Assembly (NCBI RefSeq): GCF_003255815.1
Contig: NC_037689.1
Span: 49,615,870 to 49,679,869, forward strand
From: Theropithecus gelada
Taxonomy: Eukaryota; Chordata; Mammalia; Primates; Cercopithecidae
Direction: 5' to 3'
Length of the DNA: 64,000 bases
The notes under the pieces were generated by a model, which saw only the letters and a program-made list of their open reading frames with translations, had not been told where the DNA came from and did no database searches. This document shows positions 1-11,550 of the stretch, in pieces. Made by a program: the position numbers and the translations under genes. Position 1 is the stretch's first letter. Each line of letters opens with the position of its first letter.

Positions 1-1690
1 TTTTTCTGATTTCTTTGTATTGTCTCTCTGTTCTCTTGTATCTCACTGAGTTTTAAAAAATCATAACGTTGGATTTCTTTTCAGTCATTTAATATATGTC
101 CTTTTCTTTAAGATCTGTTGCTGGAGAATTATTGTGTTTCTTTGGAGGTGGCATGTTTCCTTACTTTTTTATGTTTCTTGTGTCCCTATGTTATTCGTTT
201 GTTTGTTTGTTTGTTTTGAGACGGAGTTTCGCTCTTGTTGCCCAGGCTGAAGTGCAATGGCGCGATCTCAGCTCACTGCAACCTCCGCCTCCTGGGTTCA
301 AGTGATTCTCCTGCCTCAGCCTCCCAAGTAGCTGGGATTACAGGCACCCGCCATCACGCCTAGCTAAATTTTTGTATTTTTAGTAGAGATGGGGTTTCAC
401 CATGTTGACCAGGCTGATCACGAACTCCTGACCTCAGGTGATCCACCTATCTCGGCCTCCCAAAGTGGTGAGATTACAGGCGTGAGCCACAATGCCCAGC
501 CTATCCCTATGTTGATATGTGTGTATCTAGTTTAACAGTTGCTTCTTCTAGTTTTATTAAGTAGCTTATAGAGGAGGAGGTGGTTTTTTGTTTGTTTGGT
601 TGTTTTTGTTTTTTTTTTTTTGTAGATTTGTCTGTAGTGTCAGTTGGGTAGGATGCTTTGGCTCTGGGTTCTAGTGCCTGAAGTAGTGTAGTCTCTGTAT
701 GATTTCTTCAGTTGTAAATTAACATTGTTTACTGTGAATCCCTCAGTGGCTCAGAGTGTGGTTTTCCTGTGGAGGCTGTGGAGTGATTTTTCTGGGGATG
801 GGCATGTCACGTGTGCAGTCCTCAGGCCACTGGTTAGTGCACGTGGGCACCGGTAATGGAGGGATTGGGCCTTGGGTGGACCAGTCCTTGGTCTTCTGGG
901 CAGTGCACAGATGTAGGGTGGTTCTGCTGCTGGACTGGGCTGGGTCAATGTCAGTGGCTGCTGCCCCAGGCAGGCAAGTCTCAGGTTCTGGGGAGCATGT
1001 GCTTTAGTTCCCTATATCCTGAGGGCAGCCTCCCTGATGTGCCAAACATCCTCCTTTCTGTCGTGTAATAAACAGCATGGGTTCAGATGTTGGGGACACA
1101 GCAGCATTATTGATTCCAGCTGGTTTTGTTATACTGTAGCCCTCAGGGTGGATGTAGGAAGATGTCAGTGTGGACCTAGGCATGTGGAAATGCAGGGGCT
1201 ATTTGGCCCAGAGCATGATGTCACCTGGTGGTGGCTTTGCTCTCAAAATGGCACTGTGCTGCTGCAGCCTGGGTTCTGGGGTGTGAGTCGGACCCAGTGT
1301 GAATTCCCTGTCTGGGATAATGCAGTCATATGGACTCTAGGGAGCTCTCTATAATAAGCTTAGGGCTTGTGACTACTGAGGGGCTCCCCTCTAGTTAAGA
1401 TTGCAGGCATCTGTGGTAGAAATGTGGATTGCTGGAGATCTACAGTTAAGTTTTCCCCAAAATGAGGAATTTGTTGACTTTGAGCTAATCCTGGTTGGCT
1501 GCTTCCCTTCTCTATGCTGCCATCTTGCATTTCTGTGCCTCAGAGGGTCTTTGTCACTTTCTTGGTGAATTCCAGTGTTCGCTAGACCTTCCATTTGACT
1601 TGTGGTTATCGATCTGTTGTTTTAGTACTTCTTTGTAGAGATGAGTGTTGGTTGCTTCTAGTCAGCCACCTTGATGACCTCTCAGAGCTC
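1..1690 (-). mobile_element. L1 retrotransposon, 5'UTR and start of ORF1 region (primate L1PB/L1MA-like)
   Basis: Read on the minus strand, the element begins near 1685 with a 5' end that mentions 'aaggtggctgactagaag', typical of older primate L1 5'UTRs. It continues through a GC-richer 5'UTR (about 1350-760) and reaches an ORF1-like stretch with 'gagatacaagagaa' at the window edge. An Alu interrupts it at 193-503. The rest of the L1 lies outside the window to the left, so it cannot be judged whether it is full length. Open frames on either strand here are short and meaningless. Subfamily is uncertain. Confidence 0.75.
193..503 (-). mobile_element. Alu (AluS-like), antisense
   Basis: A complete Alu in reverse orientation, from a (TTTG)-type tail through 'gagacggagtttcgctcttg' to 'gtgagccacaatgcccagcc'. 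It is flanked by 10-bp target-site duplications TCCCTATGTT at 183-192 and 504-513. It sits inside the L1 5'UTR, so it is younger than that L1. Confidence 0.95.
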
Positions 1691-2575
1691 TGATCTAGTG
1701 TTTTCTTTTTTTCATATTTATTTGTTTTCCCAATGTTCCTGATATTATGCTATCTTGTAGTAGGGGATTAATATGTGCTTGTTAACTTAATGTTATCTAA
1801 GTCTATATTATTACTGGAATTAAAAAGAATATTTAGATACAGTAAATCATAATGAGAATCATGAAAAGTATTTATAAGTGCTTAGCTTTTAGGAAAATGG
1901 AATGAACAAGTTTCATTAACCACCCAAATTGACATTGAAAAAATATGTCCTGCATACCGAGAAATAGTAATATGCCTTTCTCACATGACAGAGGAAAATA
2001 TCAGTGAGAAATATTTCACTCATGCTGTGGCAAGAGCGTCACAAAAATACTGTGAAGATTTTGAGTAAATAACCACTTCCTGGGATGTCTGGAAACTTAT
2101 ATGACACTCAGTTTTTCTTACACTGAAATAAACTTAGTGTTTTTTTAGCTAAGACAATTTGGGAAAATAAAATGCAATGAGACCAGATATGGGAATGTTT
2201 TAAATATACTGGAAATAGAATCAATAAATATTTTCAAATTTTAGCAATTTCAAAATACTTTAATGAAATATTTAGGACACTTAGGGATAAATATTATAAT
2301 CCATTCTTGGGATGATAGGATCAGGGGAGAGGTGTAGCAAGTGAAGAAAGAAGAGCAAGAGATAGAGAAATATAGATATTATGTCTGTAAAGATTTGCCT
2401 CTGTGCAGGAGATGATCTATAAATAATTTTAGAATTCATCCATAGGGATAAATATGAAACAAAATGTCCTCTATGAAGTATCAAATCATAAAAATTAGTC
2501 TATTTATTCTTAGGAAGAATATATATGCACTATATATAAAAGAAAATAGGGAATTTTTCCCATTTTTTCCTCAAT
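1691..2575. other. Unassigned AT-rich sequence
   Basis: No open frame of note, no recognised repeat and no RNA gene. Base composition is like ordinary primate intergenic DNA; very old, unrecognised repeats are possible. Confidence 0.5.
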
Positions 2576-2579
2576 ATTA

Positions 2580-2900
2580 CCATCTAGAGGTATTTTGATA
2601 CATATGTTGTTTGAAATTTTCTAGACACATCCATACACATATATTTTCTTTCAAAAGAGAGATAATGTTATCCACTTTCCTTTGTAAATTTATCACTTAA
2701 TATATTATTTATACCTTTCAATGCCATTAAATATGTTCTACAACATCATCCTAATGGTAGCATAGCATTATGTAGCTGTGGCATTTTCTCTTTATCACAA
2801 ACAATACTGGAGTGAATATTCTTTTACGTATCTCTTTGTGCACACGTCTAATTGTTATCTATAGAAATTCCTAGGTGTGGAACTATTGTTTCAAAATAAA
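2580..2900 (-). mobile_element. Ancient L1M-like fragment
   Basis: The plus strand resembles the antisense of the 3' part of old L1 ORF2: about 2795-2880 reads like the common 'caatactggagtgaatattc ... atctctttgtgcaca ... aattcctaggtgtggaac' block. It is strongly diverged with no end features. Family assignment is tentative. Confidence 0.5.
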
Positions 2901-3441
2901 TGATTTAACACTTACTTCAAAACACTTGTGAAGTGGCCAAATATCTTACAAAATAGCCATGTAAATTTATAATCCAGGTGACCCATATAAGAGTGTTAGG
3001 AGATTATTCCTAACCTTGTGTTGCAGAGAGTAAGGCAATAAAAAATTGATCTGATGCACAGAAGTTCAGTGTACCTTTCATATTTGCCTATGATGATTCA
3101 AGGTTTCTGATATATAAAAATAATTATATTTTTACTTGACCTTCATCTCTAATTGGAATATGAGTTGTGGGTAGAGATATTTTATTTCCCATTGCATTCC
3201 TATTATCAAACTTACATTCTTCATGTAATAGGTATTTCAATATTTGTTAAAGTAATATTAGCGAATGGCACATGAAAATAATTTTGGTCACCTGAGCTTC
3301 AAGACATAGAATAAAATAAATCATAGCAGACAGTGGCAATCTACCAGCAGTTCACAATGGTATCCCATACAGTGAAAGTAATGCAATTAAAGAAAATATA
3401 ACAACAACCAAAACTCATAAAAGGGAAGGATTCTCTGTATA
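2901..3441. other. Unassigned sequence before Tigger1
   Basis: AT-rich with no recognised gene, repeat or RNA. The last two bases (3440-3441, TA) are the target dinucleotide of the adjacent Tigger1. Confidence 0.5.
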
Positions 3442-3863
3442 TAGACATAACTCATTTTATAGTGCTTTGCTTTATTGCACTTGGAAGATATTGTGAGAGT
3501 TTTTGTTTCATTTTATATTTTTTACAAATTGAAGAATGATGGCAATTCTGCATTAAACAAGTAAGTAGGTGCCGTTTTCCAACAGCATGGACTCACTTTG
3601 TGTCTCTGTGTCACATTTTGGCAATTCTCACAATATTTTAAACTTTTTCATTTTTATTGTATCTATTGTGGTGATCTGCTATCAGTGATATGAGATGTTA
3701 CTATTGTAATTGTTTTGGAGTGCCACACACAATAATATAAGACAGCAAACTTAATAAATAAATGTTGTGTGTATTCTGACTGCTCCACCAACCAGCTATT
3801 CCCCCTATCTCTCTCCCTCCTTGGGCCTTCCTACTCCCTGAGACACAACGATGTTGAAATTAG

Positions 3864-3916
3864 GTATATTATATTATATTATATTATATTATATTATATT
3901 ATATTATATTATATTT
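3864..3916. repeat. (ATATT)n microsatellite
   Basis: About ten pentanucleotide units of ATATT lie between the left target duplication of the Alu and the Alu body. Its place corresponds to the Alu poly-A tail, so it most likely grew from that tail. Confidence 0.95.
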
Positions 3917-4225
3917 TTTGAGATGAAGTCTTGCTCTGTCACCCAGGCTGGAGTGCAGTGACGTGATCTTGGCTCACTGCAACCTCCGCCTCCCAGATTC
4001 AAGCAATTCTCCTGTCTCAGCCTCCCGAGTAGCTGGCACTACAGGTGTGTGCCACCACACCTGGCTAATTTTTGTGTGTGTGTGTATATATATATATATT
4101 TTTTTTAGTAGAGATGGGGTTTCACCATATTGATCAGACTGGTCTCAAACCCCCGACCTGAGGTGATCCACTTGCCTCGGCCTCCTGAAGTGCTAGGATT
4201 ACAGGCGTGAGCCACCGTGCCTGGG
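3865..4225 (-). mobile_element. Alu (AluS-like), antisense, inserted in Tigger1
   Basis: A full-length reverse Alu ('gagatgaagtcttgctctgtc' to 'gagccaccgtgcctggg') flanked by target duplications TGAAATTAGG at 3855-3864 and 4226-4235. The A-tail side is an ATATT array, and the middle A-rich linker side carries a TG/TA run at about 4073-4100. The insertion lies just upstream of the Tigger1 transposase start codon. Confidence 0.95.
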
Positions 4226-4253
4226 TGAAATTAGGCTAATTAATAACCCTACA

Positions 4254-6020
4254 ATGGCCTCTAAGTGTTCAAGTGAAAGGAAGAATCACGTCTCTCATTT
4301 TAAGTCATAAGCTAGAAATGACCAAACTTAGTGAGGAAGGCATTTCAAAAGCTGAGATAGGCCAAAACCTAGGCCTCTTTTGCCAAATGGTCAGACAAGT
4401 TGTAAATGCAGGGGAAAAGGTATTGAAGGAAATGAAAACTGCTACTCTAGTGAACATATCAATAAGAAAGGGGAAAAACCTCAGTGCTGATATGGAGAAA
4501 GTTTGAGTGGTCTGGAAAGATCAAACCAGCCGCAACATTCTCTTAGGCTGAAGCCTAATACAGACCAAGGCTTTAACGCTCTTCAATTCTGTGAAGGTTG
4601 AGAGGTGATGAACTTGAAGAAGAAAAGTTGGAAGCTAACAGAGGTTAGTTCATGAGGTTCAAGGAAAGAAGCCATCTCCATAACATAAAAGGTGCAACGT
4701 GAAGTAGCAAGTGTTGATGGAGAAGCTGCAGCAAGTTATCCAGAAGATCCAGCTAAAATAATTGATGAAGGTGGCTACACTCAACAAAAATTTTTTAATG
4801 TAAATTAAACAGCCTTCTACTGGAAGAAGAGGCCATCTAGGACATCGATAGCCAGAGAGAATAAGTCAATTCTTGGCTTCAAAGCTTCAAAGAACATATT
4901 GGTTCTCTTGTTAGGGGCTAAGGCAGTTGATGACTTTAAGTTAGAGCCAGAATTTATTTACCATTCCTAACATCTTAGAGCCTATAAGAATTTTGCTAAA
5001 TTTACTCTGCCTGTGCCCTATAAATAGAAAAAAAAAAGCCTGCATGATAGAACATCTATTTACAGAATGGTTTACTAAATATTTTAAGCCCACCGTTGAG
5101 ACTACTACTCAGAAAACAAGATTTCTCTCAAAACATTACTGCTCACTGACAATGCACCTGGTTACCCAAGAGCTCTGATGGAAATATACAAAAAGATTAA
5201 TATTGTTCTCATACCTGCTAACAACACCCATTCTGCAGCCTATAGATCAAGCGGTAATTTTGACTTTCAATTCTTATTACTTAAGAAATATATTTTATAA
5301 TGCTGTGGCTTCCATAGATAGTTATTCCTCTGATAAATCTGGGCAAAGCAAATTGAAATCATTCTGGAAAGGATTCGCCATTCTAGATGTCATTAAAAGT
5401 ATTTGTAAGTCATAGGAGGATTTAAAAATATCAACATTATCAAAAAATTTAAAATAAATTAATTCTAACCTTGATAGATGACTTTGTGGGGTTTAAGATT
5501 TCATTGGAGGAAGTCACTACAGATGTGGTGAAAATAGAAAGAACATGAATTAGAAGTGGAGCCTGAAGATGTGACTGAATTGCTGCAATTTCATCATAAA
5601 ACTTTAATGGATGAAGAATTACTTATTATGGATGAGCAAAGAAAGTGATTTCTTGAGATGGAATCTATTCCTGGAAGATGGCTAAACATTGTTGAAATGA
5701 TAGCAAAGACTTTAGAATATTACATAAATTTAGCTGTTAAAGTAATGCCAGGGCTTGAGAGTATTGGCTCCAGTTTTGAAAGAGGTTCTACAGTGGATAA
5801 AATGCTATCAAACAGCATCACATGCTACAGAGAAATCTTTTGTAAAATGAAGAGTCAATCAACATGACAAACTTCTTTGTTGTCTTATTTTAAGAAATTA
5901 CCATAGCCACCCCAGCCTTCAGGAACCACCACCCTAATTAGTCAGTAGTCATCGGTATCAAGGCAAGACCCTCCACCAGCAAAAAGATCATGACTCGCTG
6001 AGGGCTCAGATGATCATTAG
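4254..6020 (+). pseudogene. Tigger1 transposase pseudogene
   Basis: The old start codon is at 4254 (ATG GCC TCT AAG) and the original stop is about 6018-6020. Pieces in shifting frames match a pogo-type transposase. 4273-4506 is the N-terminal CENP-B-like helix-turn-helix (KLEMTKLSEEGISKAEIG). 4993-5178 holds part of the DDE domain. 5203-5415 and 5658-5867 are C-terminal pieces. A two-base loss near 4285 breaks the frame just after the start. The first catalytic aspartate position (4803-4805) now reads AAT and is followed at once by a stop, TAA at 4806-4808. The second catalytic region survives as GAC AAT GCA CCT GGT at 5148-5162 (DNAPG). The intact protein would cut and paste the element at TA sites in nuclear DNA; this copy cannot be functional. 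Confidence 0.95.
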
Positions 6021-6425
6021 CATTGATTTAGCAATACATTATTTTTAATTAAGGTATGTACATTTTTTAGACATAATGCTACTGCACACTTAATAGCCTA
6101 TAGGGTAGTGTAAACATAACTTTTATATGCACTGGAAAGCCAAAAAGTCTATGTGACTTGCTTTATTTTGATATTCGCTTTATTGTAGTCATCTGGAACC
6201 TAACCTGCAATATATCTGACATATACCTGTATATGTACTATTAAGAAATAAAAGCTCATGCGTCATGTTTTCCAAATAATTAAATAGTAATAAAAACTAG
6301 TGATAGCTTCTTTCATCAATAATTATATTTTATTGTGTTCTGACTTTAATTTCCTCTTAAAACAAATATTAAAATTGTGTATGTTTACAATACTACTTAC
6401 TTACTCAAGTTTGCAGTAAAAATAA

Positions 6426-6653
6426 GGCGAATCACAAGGTCAGGAGATCGAGACCATCCTGGCTAACCCGGTGAAACCCCGTCTCTACTAAAAAAGTACA
6501 AAAAACCAGCCGGGCGAGGTGGCGGGCGCCTGTAGTCCCAGCTACTCGGGAGGCTGAGGCAGGAGAATGGCGTAAACCCGGGAGGCGGAGCTTGTAGTGA
6601 GCTGAGATCTGGCCACTGCACTCCAACCTGGGCAACAGAGCGAGACTCCGTCT

Positions 6654-6684
<31 letters not shown>
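6426..6684 (+). mobile_element. AluY, 5'-truncated, AluYR-like (Old World monkey type)
   Basis: Starts inside the left arm ('ggcgaatcacaaggtcagg') and ends in a poly-A of about 30. It has 'cagccgggcgaggtggcggg', 'ggcgtaaacccggg' and 'gagatctggccactg', a set of changes I associate with the AluYR group of Old World monkeys. No clear target duplication was found. Low divergence suggests a fairly recent insertion. Confidence 0.9.
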
Positions 6685-6686
<2 letters not shown>

Positions 6687-6689
6687 AAC

Positions 6690-7380
6690 CAGTCTTTTCT
6701 TAAATTGTATGCAACCTCTACAAAGCCTCTAACATTTTAGACAATAAAGCAAATACAGTTCTTATTTAATAAGGAACCTCAGAGAAAATTGGGAGGTTTA
6801 TTTCACAAATGTTTCTTCTGGAAAGGCCAATATTATATTTGAATACATGTGGTTGCTATAAGATACACTTACTACTTTATATTATAGTATAAGAAATAGC
6901 TATTTAACCTTACAAGTAAACAGCTTACATGATTTTAGGTCAGATCTATCCAAGTAACAGATATCACATTTTAGCCTGGATGGAAAATATTCTATGGTGT
7001 AAAAGTGTCAAGACAGGCTGAATAACTTAGATCTTTCTCAGAAAAACCTGCCTTTAACACAGCATATTTGTTTTTCAATATTATTTTGTAGAATGTGCTA
7101 TATAAGCAATTGAAAGATTATAATTTTTTTGAAATCTGGTTTAAAAGATAATTTTGTTTTCTATGCTTCTGTGATGTAAGGCAAAAAACCCGGACAATTT
7201 GTAACAGAATTGTTTTCATCATGTACCATCTTTTATCTCTATGGCATATTTATGCTTTAATGCCATTTTAAAATTAATACAAGTCCAGTGCTATTTCCTT
7301 TCATTGTAACATATTATCCACACAAGAGATTAAAGGGGCTCACTGGTTTCCACAGTGAAGACTAGACCCTGTCCTTTAGA
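6690..7380. other. Unassigned AT-rich sequence
   Basis: No gene, RNA or recognised repeat. Contains no long open frame. Confidence 0.5.
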
Positions 7381-7381
7381 C

Positions 7382-7549
7382 CAGTGCTTTTCAAACTTTA
7401 ATGTACGTATCAATCAATGGAAGAAACTTGTTGAAATGAAGATTCTGATTTAGTATGTCTAGGTAAGAACCAAAGATTTTGAACTTTGAACCAGCTTCCT
7501 AATGATACTTTCAGATACTGCTGGTTCAAGAACCACACTTGGAATAGTG
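7382..7549 (+). mobile_element. MER5A (hAT-Charlie, non-autonomous)
   Basis: Starts 'cagtgcttttcaaactttaa' and ends 'accacacttggaatagtg', the usual 16-bp-type hAT-Charlie inverted termini. The middle contains 'ctgatttagtatgtct'. Imperfect 8-bp flanks (CCTTTAGA and CCTTTACA) support a complete copy. It is a non-coding passenger element. Confidence 0.9.
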
Positions 7550-7559
7550 AGCCTTTACA

Positions 7560-8950
7560 ATTAAAAAGTTCATTATATGTGTGTGGGGAGGGAGAGTAAA
7601 GGAAGGGGTGGGGAGGGCAGTGTTAAAGGAATGATACAAGGTAACCCATAAAAAATGTTGCAGATTTCACCTGACAGATACAGAAATTGACCTACTGATT
7701 TTCATTCTGTAAGTGATTGGTTTATTCTTTATTTTGTTTTTAATCCTTTGATTATTAAGAATAAGTAGAAACACATCTTTTCTTGTTAAGCTACAACTAG
7801 GTTAGATTGCACAGGAAGTTCAATGAGTAAATATGCAAACCATCTTTTTAATAACATGCAAATAAATAAAATGTACTAAGCAAAAATAAAGCTAAAAGTA
7901 AGATTTATTTTGGGAAAAATAAGTCAAACAGTGGTTTTAGAAGTCTGTTTTATAATATCAAGGAGATTCAGGCAGAGAAGGACACAGTACTAGATAGCTT
8001 ATGTTTAACTGTGAGAGAACAAAGACAAACTAGAAGCCACAAAAGTCAAGGTCAGCTTGAGCAAATCAAATTCTGGCTGACTCAAATATGTTGTTAGTAA
8101 GCAGTTATTTGGAGTTATGGCTTTGCTTAAAAATACTAAATAATAAGGAAGATTGAAAAAGAGAATATCTGTTTCTCATGATACTTAAAAATAGAAAGCA
8201 AATCATCTTTACTCTTCCGTGAGCATTTTATGTTATGAAAGATAATTCCCAGTAATTCTTTTCTTGAATAATCATTACTGTATTGATTAATTTATCACAT
8301 TTCATTCCAAATATTGCTATTTTGTTATTTTACATAGAAAATATACAGACTTCTATAGCATGAATTAGATCTCAGGTTTACAAACTGAATTGATAGAAAC
8401 CATGATGTCCTTTCAATAATAAAGAATAGATTTGCAAGGCATACGTTATCAGTCTAGAGTGCTCCTTCTTAATGTGATGGCCCTGGTTCTGAAGGCTTTC
8501 AAGATAAAGATGTAGTTCCAGTCAGTAAGGCTTCTTCCCAAGCAAGGAAAGGCCCCTTTCCACGTAACCCATCACTGCATTTTTACCAATATGCAAATCA
8601 CAAGATTGTTGGGCATGGGGAAAAAGTATCTCTACCAGGGACAAATAGCCTATAGAAATGAGAAAAAAATGAAATAAGACTGAATTCTACATGCATCCTG
8701 CCAGCTAACATGTTTGTCAGCATATAAGATGCATCCTGTACTCAGTGTGGTTTTTCAAAAACAGACCTGAAGATGAGGATTTGTATGAAAGTGGCTTATC
8801 AGGTAGTCTTTGTAAGGGAAATCAAACAAGCAAGCGAACAATGAGAAAAAACGGTAGGTGAATGGGAAAGAAATAGGAAAGAGGAAAACAAAATGCCAGA
8901 AAGAAACATGTCAAGCAAAGTCCTACAGAGGGTAACATTGAGTTAGTCTT
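7560..8950. other. Unassigned sequence
   Basis: A G-rich stretch 7581-7619 ('gtggggagggagagtaaagg' and onward) is the only compositional oddity. The rest is ordinary AT-rich DNA with no gene or recognised repeat. Confidence 0.5.
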
Positions 8951-8963
8951 AAAGTTACCATTT

Positions 8964-10095
8964 CATATCCTTTGCCCACTTTTTGATGGGGTTGTTTGTT
9001 TTTTTCTTGTAAATTTGTTTGAGTTCTTTGTAGGTTCTGGATATTAGCCCTTTGTCAGATGAGTAGATTGCAAAAATTTTCTCCCATTCTGTAGGTTGCC
9101 TGTTCACTCTGATGGTAGTTTCTTTTGCTGTGCAGAAGCTCTTTAGTTTAATTAGATCCCATTTGTCAATTTTAGCTTTTGCTGCCGTTGCTTTTGGTGT
9201 TTTAGACATGAAGTCTTTGCCCATGCCTATGTCCTGAATGGTACTACCTAGGTCAAAAGAAGACATTCATACAGCCAACAGACATATGAAAAAATGCTCA
9301 TCATCACTGGCCATCAGAGAAATGCAAATCAAATCAAAACCACAATGAGATACCATCTCACACCAGTTAGAATGGCGATCATTAAAAAGTCAGGAAACAA
9401 CAGGTGCTGGAGAGGATGTGGAGAAATAGGAACACTTTTACACTGTTGGTGGGATTGTAAACTAGTTCAACCATTATGGAAAACAGTATGGCGATTCCTC
9501 AAGGATCTAGAACTAGATGTACCATATGACCCAGCCATCCCATTACTGGGGATATACCCAAAGGATTATAAATTATGCTGCTATAAAGACACATGCACAC
9601 GTATGTTTATTGCAGCACTATTCACAATAGCAAAGACTTGGAATCAACCCAAATGTCCATCAGTGACAGATTGGATTAAGAAAATGTGGCACATATACAC
9701 CATGGAATACTATGCAGCCATAAAAAAGGATGAGTTTGCGTCCTTTGTAGGGACATGGATGCAGCTGGAAACCATCATTCTTAGCAAACTATCACAAGAA
9801 CAGAAAACCAAACACCGCATGTTCTCACTCATAGGTGGGAACTGAACAATGAGATCACTTGGACTCAGGAAGGGGAACATCACACACCGGGGCCTATCAT
9901 GGGGAGGGGGGAGGGGGGAGGGATTGCATTGGGAGTTATACCTGATGTAAATGACGAGTTGATGGGTGCAGCAGACCAACATGGCACAAGTATACATATG
10001 TAACAAACCTGCACATTATGCACATGTACCCTACAACTTAAAGTATAATAATAATAAATAAATTTAAAAATAAAAAAATAAAAAAATTTTAAAAA
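8964..10095 (+). mobile_element. Young L1PA-type L1, 5'-truncated with inverted 5' segment
   Basis: 8964-9251 is ORF2 sequence in antisense; 9252-10095 is the directly following ORF2 3' end plus 3'UTR in sense, ending in an A-rich tail. Perfect target duplications AAAGTTACCATTT lie at 8951-8963 and 10096-10108. This is the twin-priming structure, with about 12 bp lost at the inversion junction. The 3'UTR has the usual G-rich block (9901-9921). Its 'gagggattgcattgggagtt' form fits Old World monkey L1s as I remember them. Confidence 0.97.
9294..9845 (+). pseudogene. L1 ORF2p C-terminal fragment, open frame of 183 codons
   Basis: An unbroken frame covering only the C-terminal end of L1 ORF2p and stopping at the normal ORF2 stop. 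It contains the cysteine-rich motif C-x3-C-x7-H-x4-C (CWRGC...H...C near residues 37-54) and the conserved DPAIPLLGIYPKDYK and WIKKMWHIYTMEYYAAIKK stretches. The endonuclease and reverse transcriptase domains are absent, and the preceding ORF2 part is inverted. No promoter or true start is present; the first ATG is only the first in frame. The openness reflects youth of the copy rather than function. Confidence 0.93.
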
Positions 10096-10280
10096 AAAGT
10101 TACCATTTTCTGGACACACTGTGGCCCACACCTAGAGTTGTCTCAACCAGAGGGCAAAGGGGCTGGAATATTTACACCCCTGCAAACAGCTGACAAGCCG
10201 TCAGTTAGTTAAGAACTACGCCTGGGAGATCATAAATTACTGGGCACTTCTGGTTTCCTCTACTCAGAAAAAGCAATTCT

Positions 10281-10521
10281 GGCCAGGCGCTGTAGCTCAC
10301 ACCTGTAATCCCAGCACTTTGGGAGGCCGAGGCGGGCGGATCACCTGAGGTCAGGAGTTTGAGACCAGCCTAGCCAACATGGTGAAACCCCATCTCTACT
10401 AAAAATACAAAAATTAGCCAGGCATGGTGGGAGGTGGAGGTTGCAGTGAGCCGGGATCGTGCCACTGCACTCCAGCCTGGTGACACAGAGTGAGACTCCG
10501 TCTCAAAAAAATAAATAAATA
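10281..10521 (+). mobile_element. Alu (AluS-like) with internal deletion
   Basis: Starts 'ggccaggcgctgtagctcac' and ends in an A-rich (AAAT)n tail. The right arm lacks the segment between 'ggcatggtggg' and 'aggtggaggttgcag', about 60 bp that includes 'cccagctactcgggaggctg'. A short possible target duplication AATTCT flanks it. Confidence 0.92.
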
Positions 10522-10527
10522 AATTCT

Positions 10528-11550
10528 ACAGCCAGAGGGGATTTTTCAGACAGACAGAGGTACTGGCTGATAGGAGTGAAGAGCTCACTGGAAAGCCATG
10601 TGCACACAGTCAGTAAAGAGGGCCCAATAGGATGTGAGCATAACATAGAATAGTCTATATCTCCTAATTTTACAAAACAAGATAATATGAGAAATGCCTT
10701 TTAAAATAATAATATTCATGTTGCCTCACTCCATCACAAAAAGTGGGTATTGTCAAACAATAAAGGGAAAATGATGCATGCTTACCAAATTAATAATACA
10801 AAATATTTATTACTTTTAAATATTATGGAGCTTTCTGTTGAAAAGTATCCCTGGTCTTGGCCTTTCCAATCCCCAAAACTATCACTGACTGTTAGAATCT
10901 CTTTCTAAGACAAGCTTCATTCACAGAGCGCTACCATTATATTTTTTCCTCAGAGAGTGATTATTTACTTACCCAGTTTTGGTTAATCTAAATAACCTAC
11001 CCGGTATTTCTAAAAAGAAAGCAAGAAACAAATTTCTCTAATCTCAATTACATAATCTTTGTTTTATAGTGTTTTTTTTTTAGTTTGTGACTACCATACT
11101 TCCTGAGTTTTGTTTGGTTTTATTTTTGTTTGTTTGTTTGTTTAGTGCTTCTTAAAATATTCCCTGATGTTTTCTTTTATTTCTAAGAGATTGGTTCAGT
11201 CAGGGCCCCTATTTCAAGTAACAAACATACAGCTGAACTCAATTATGCTAAAGTCCTGCTTATTGGCTAGACTATCTGGGGAGGGTGAGTTGGAGTTGGC
11301 CTGAAAGAGCACCAAAATTAGTAAGCAAAATGCTGTAGGGCATTCCCCTCTATCTCCCATCTCTGCTTGTCTTCAAGTGCCAAATTATGCTCTCAAAACA
11401 ATATCTTCCCATGAAGTGGGTTGTTGCTGCAGGCTCTTTTGAGCTTACATCCTTTTAGTGTTGTGACGGGTGCTGATAGGATTGGTTTAGCTCTTTCAAC
11501 ACCATTTAAAGAATATCAAGGAAATAATCTACTTAACCCAGCTTGGGTCT
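10528..11550. other. Unassigned sequence; possible old transposon piece at the right end
   Basis: No gene found. A short (TTTG)n run lies at about 11126-11143. From about 11190 to 11545, and again after the LTR to about 12190, the sequence looks like one old interspersed repeat split by the LTR, but I cannot name it. Confidence 0.4.

Larger units (their letters stand above)
3442..6229 (+). mobile_element. Tigger1 (Tc1/mariner-pogo) DNA transposon, end to end, Alu-interrupted
   Basis: Both terminal inverted repeats are recognisable although decayed: the left one starts at 3442 ('tagacataactcatttta') and the right one ends at 6229 ('ctgacatatacctg'). TA dinucleotides flank it at 3440-3441 and 6230-6231, as expected for pogo-like elements. 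After removing the inserted Alu (about 370 bp including one target duplication) the length is about 2.4 kb, the usual Tigger1 length. It carries a dead transposase gene at 4254-6020. It is a fossil shared by placental or primate lineages, not active. Confidence 0.95.

Noticed and set aside
9899..9921. G-rich block with quadruplex pattern
   Set aside because: This is the normal G-rich tract of the primate L1 3'UTR, not specific to this locus.
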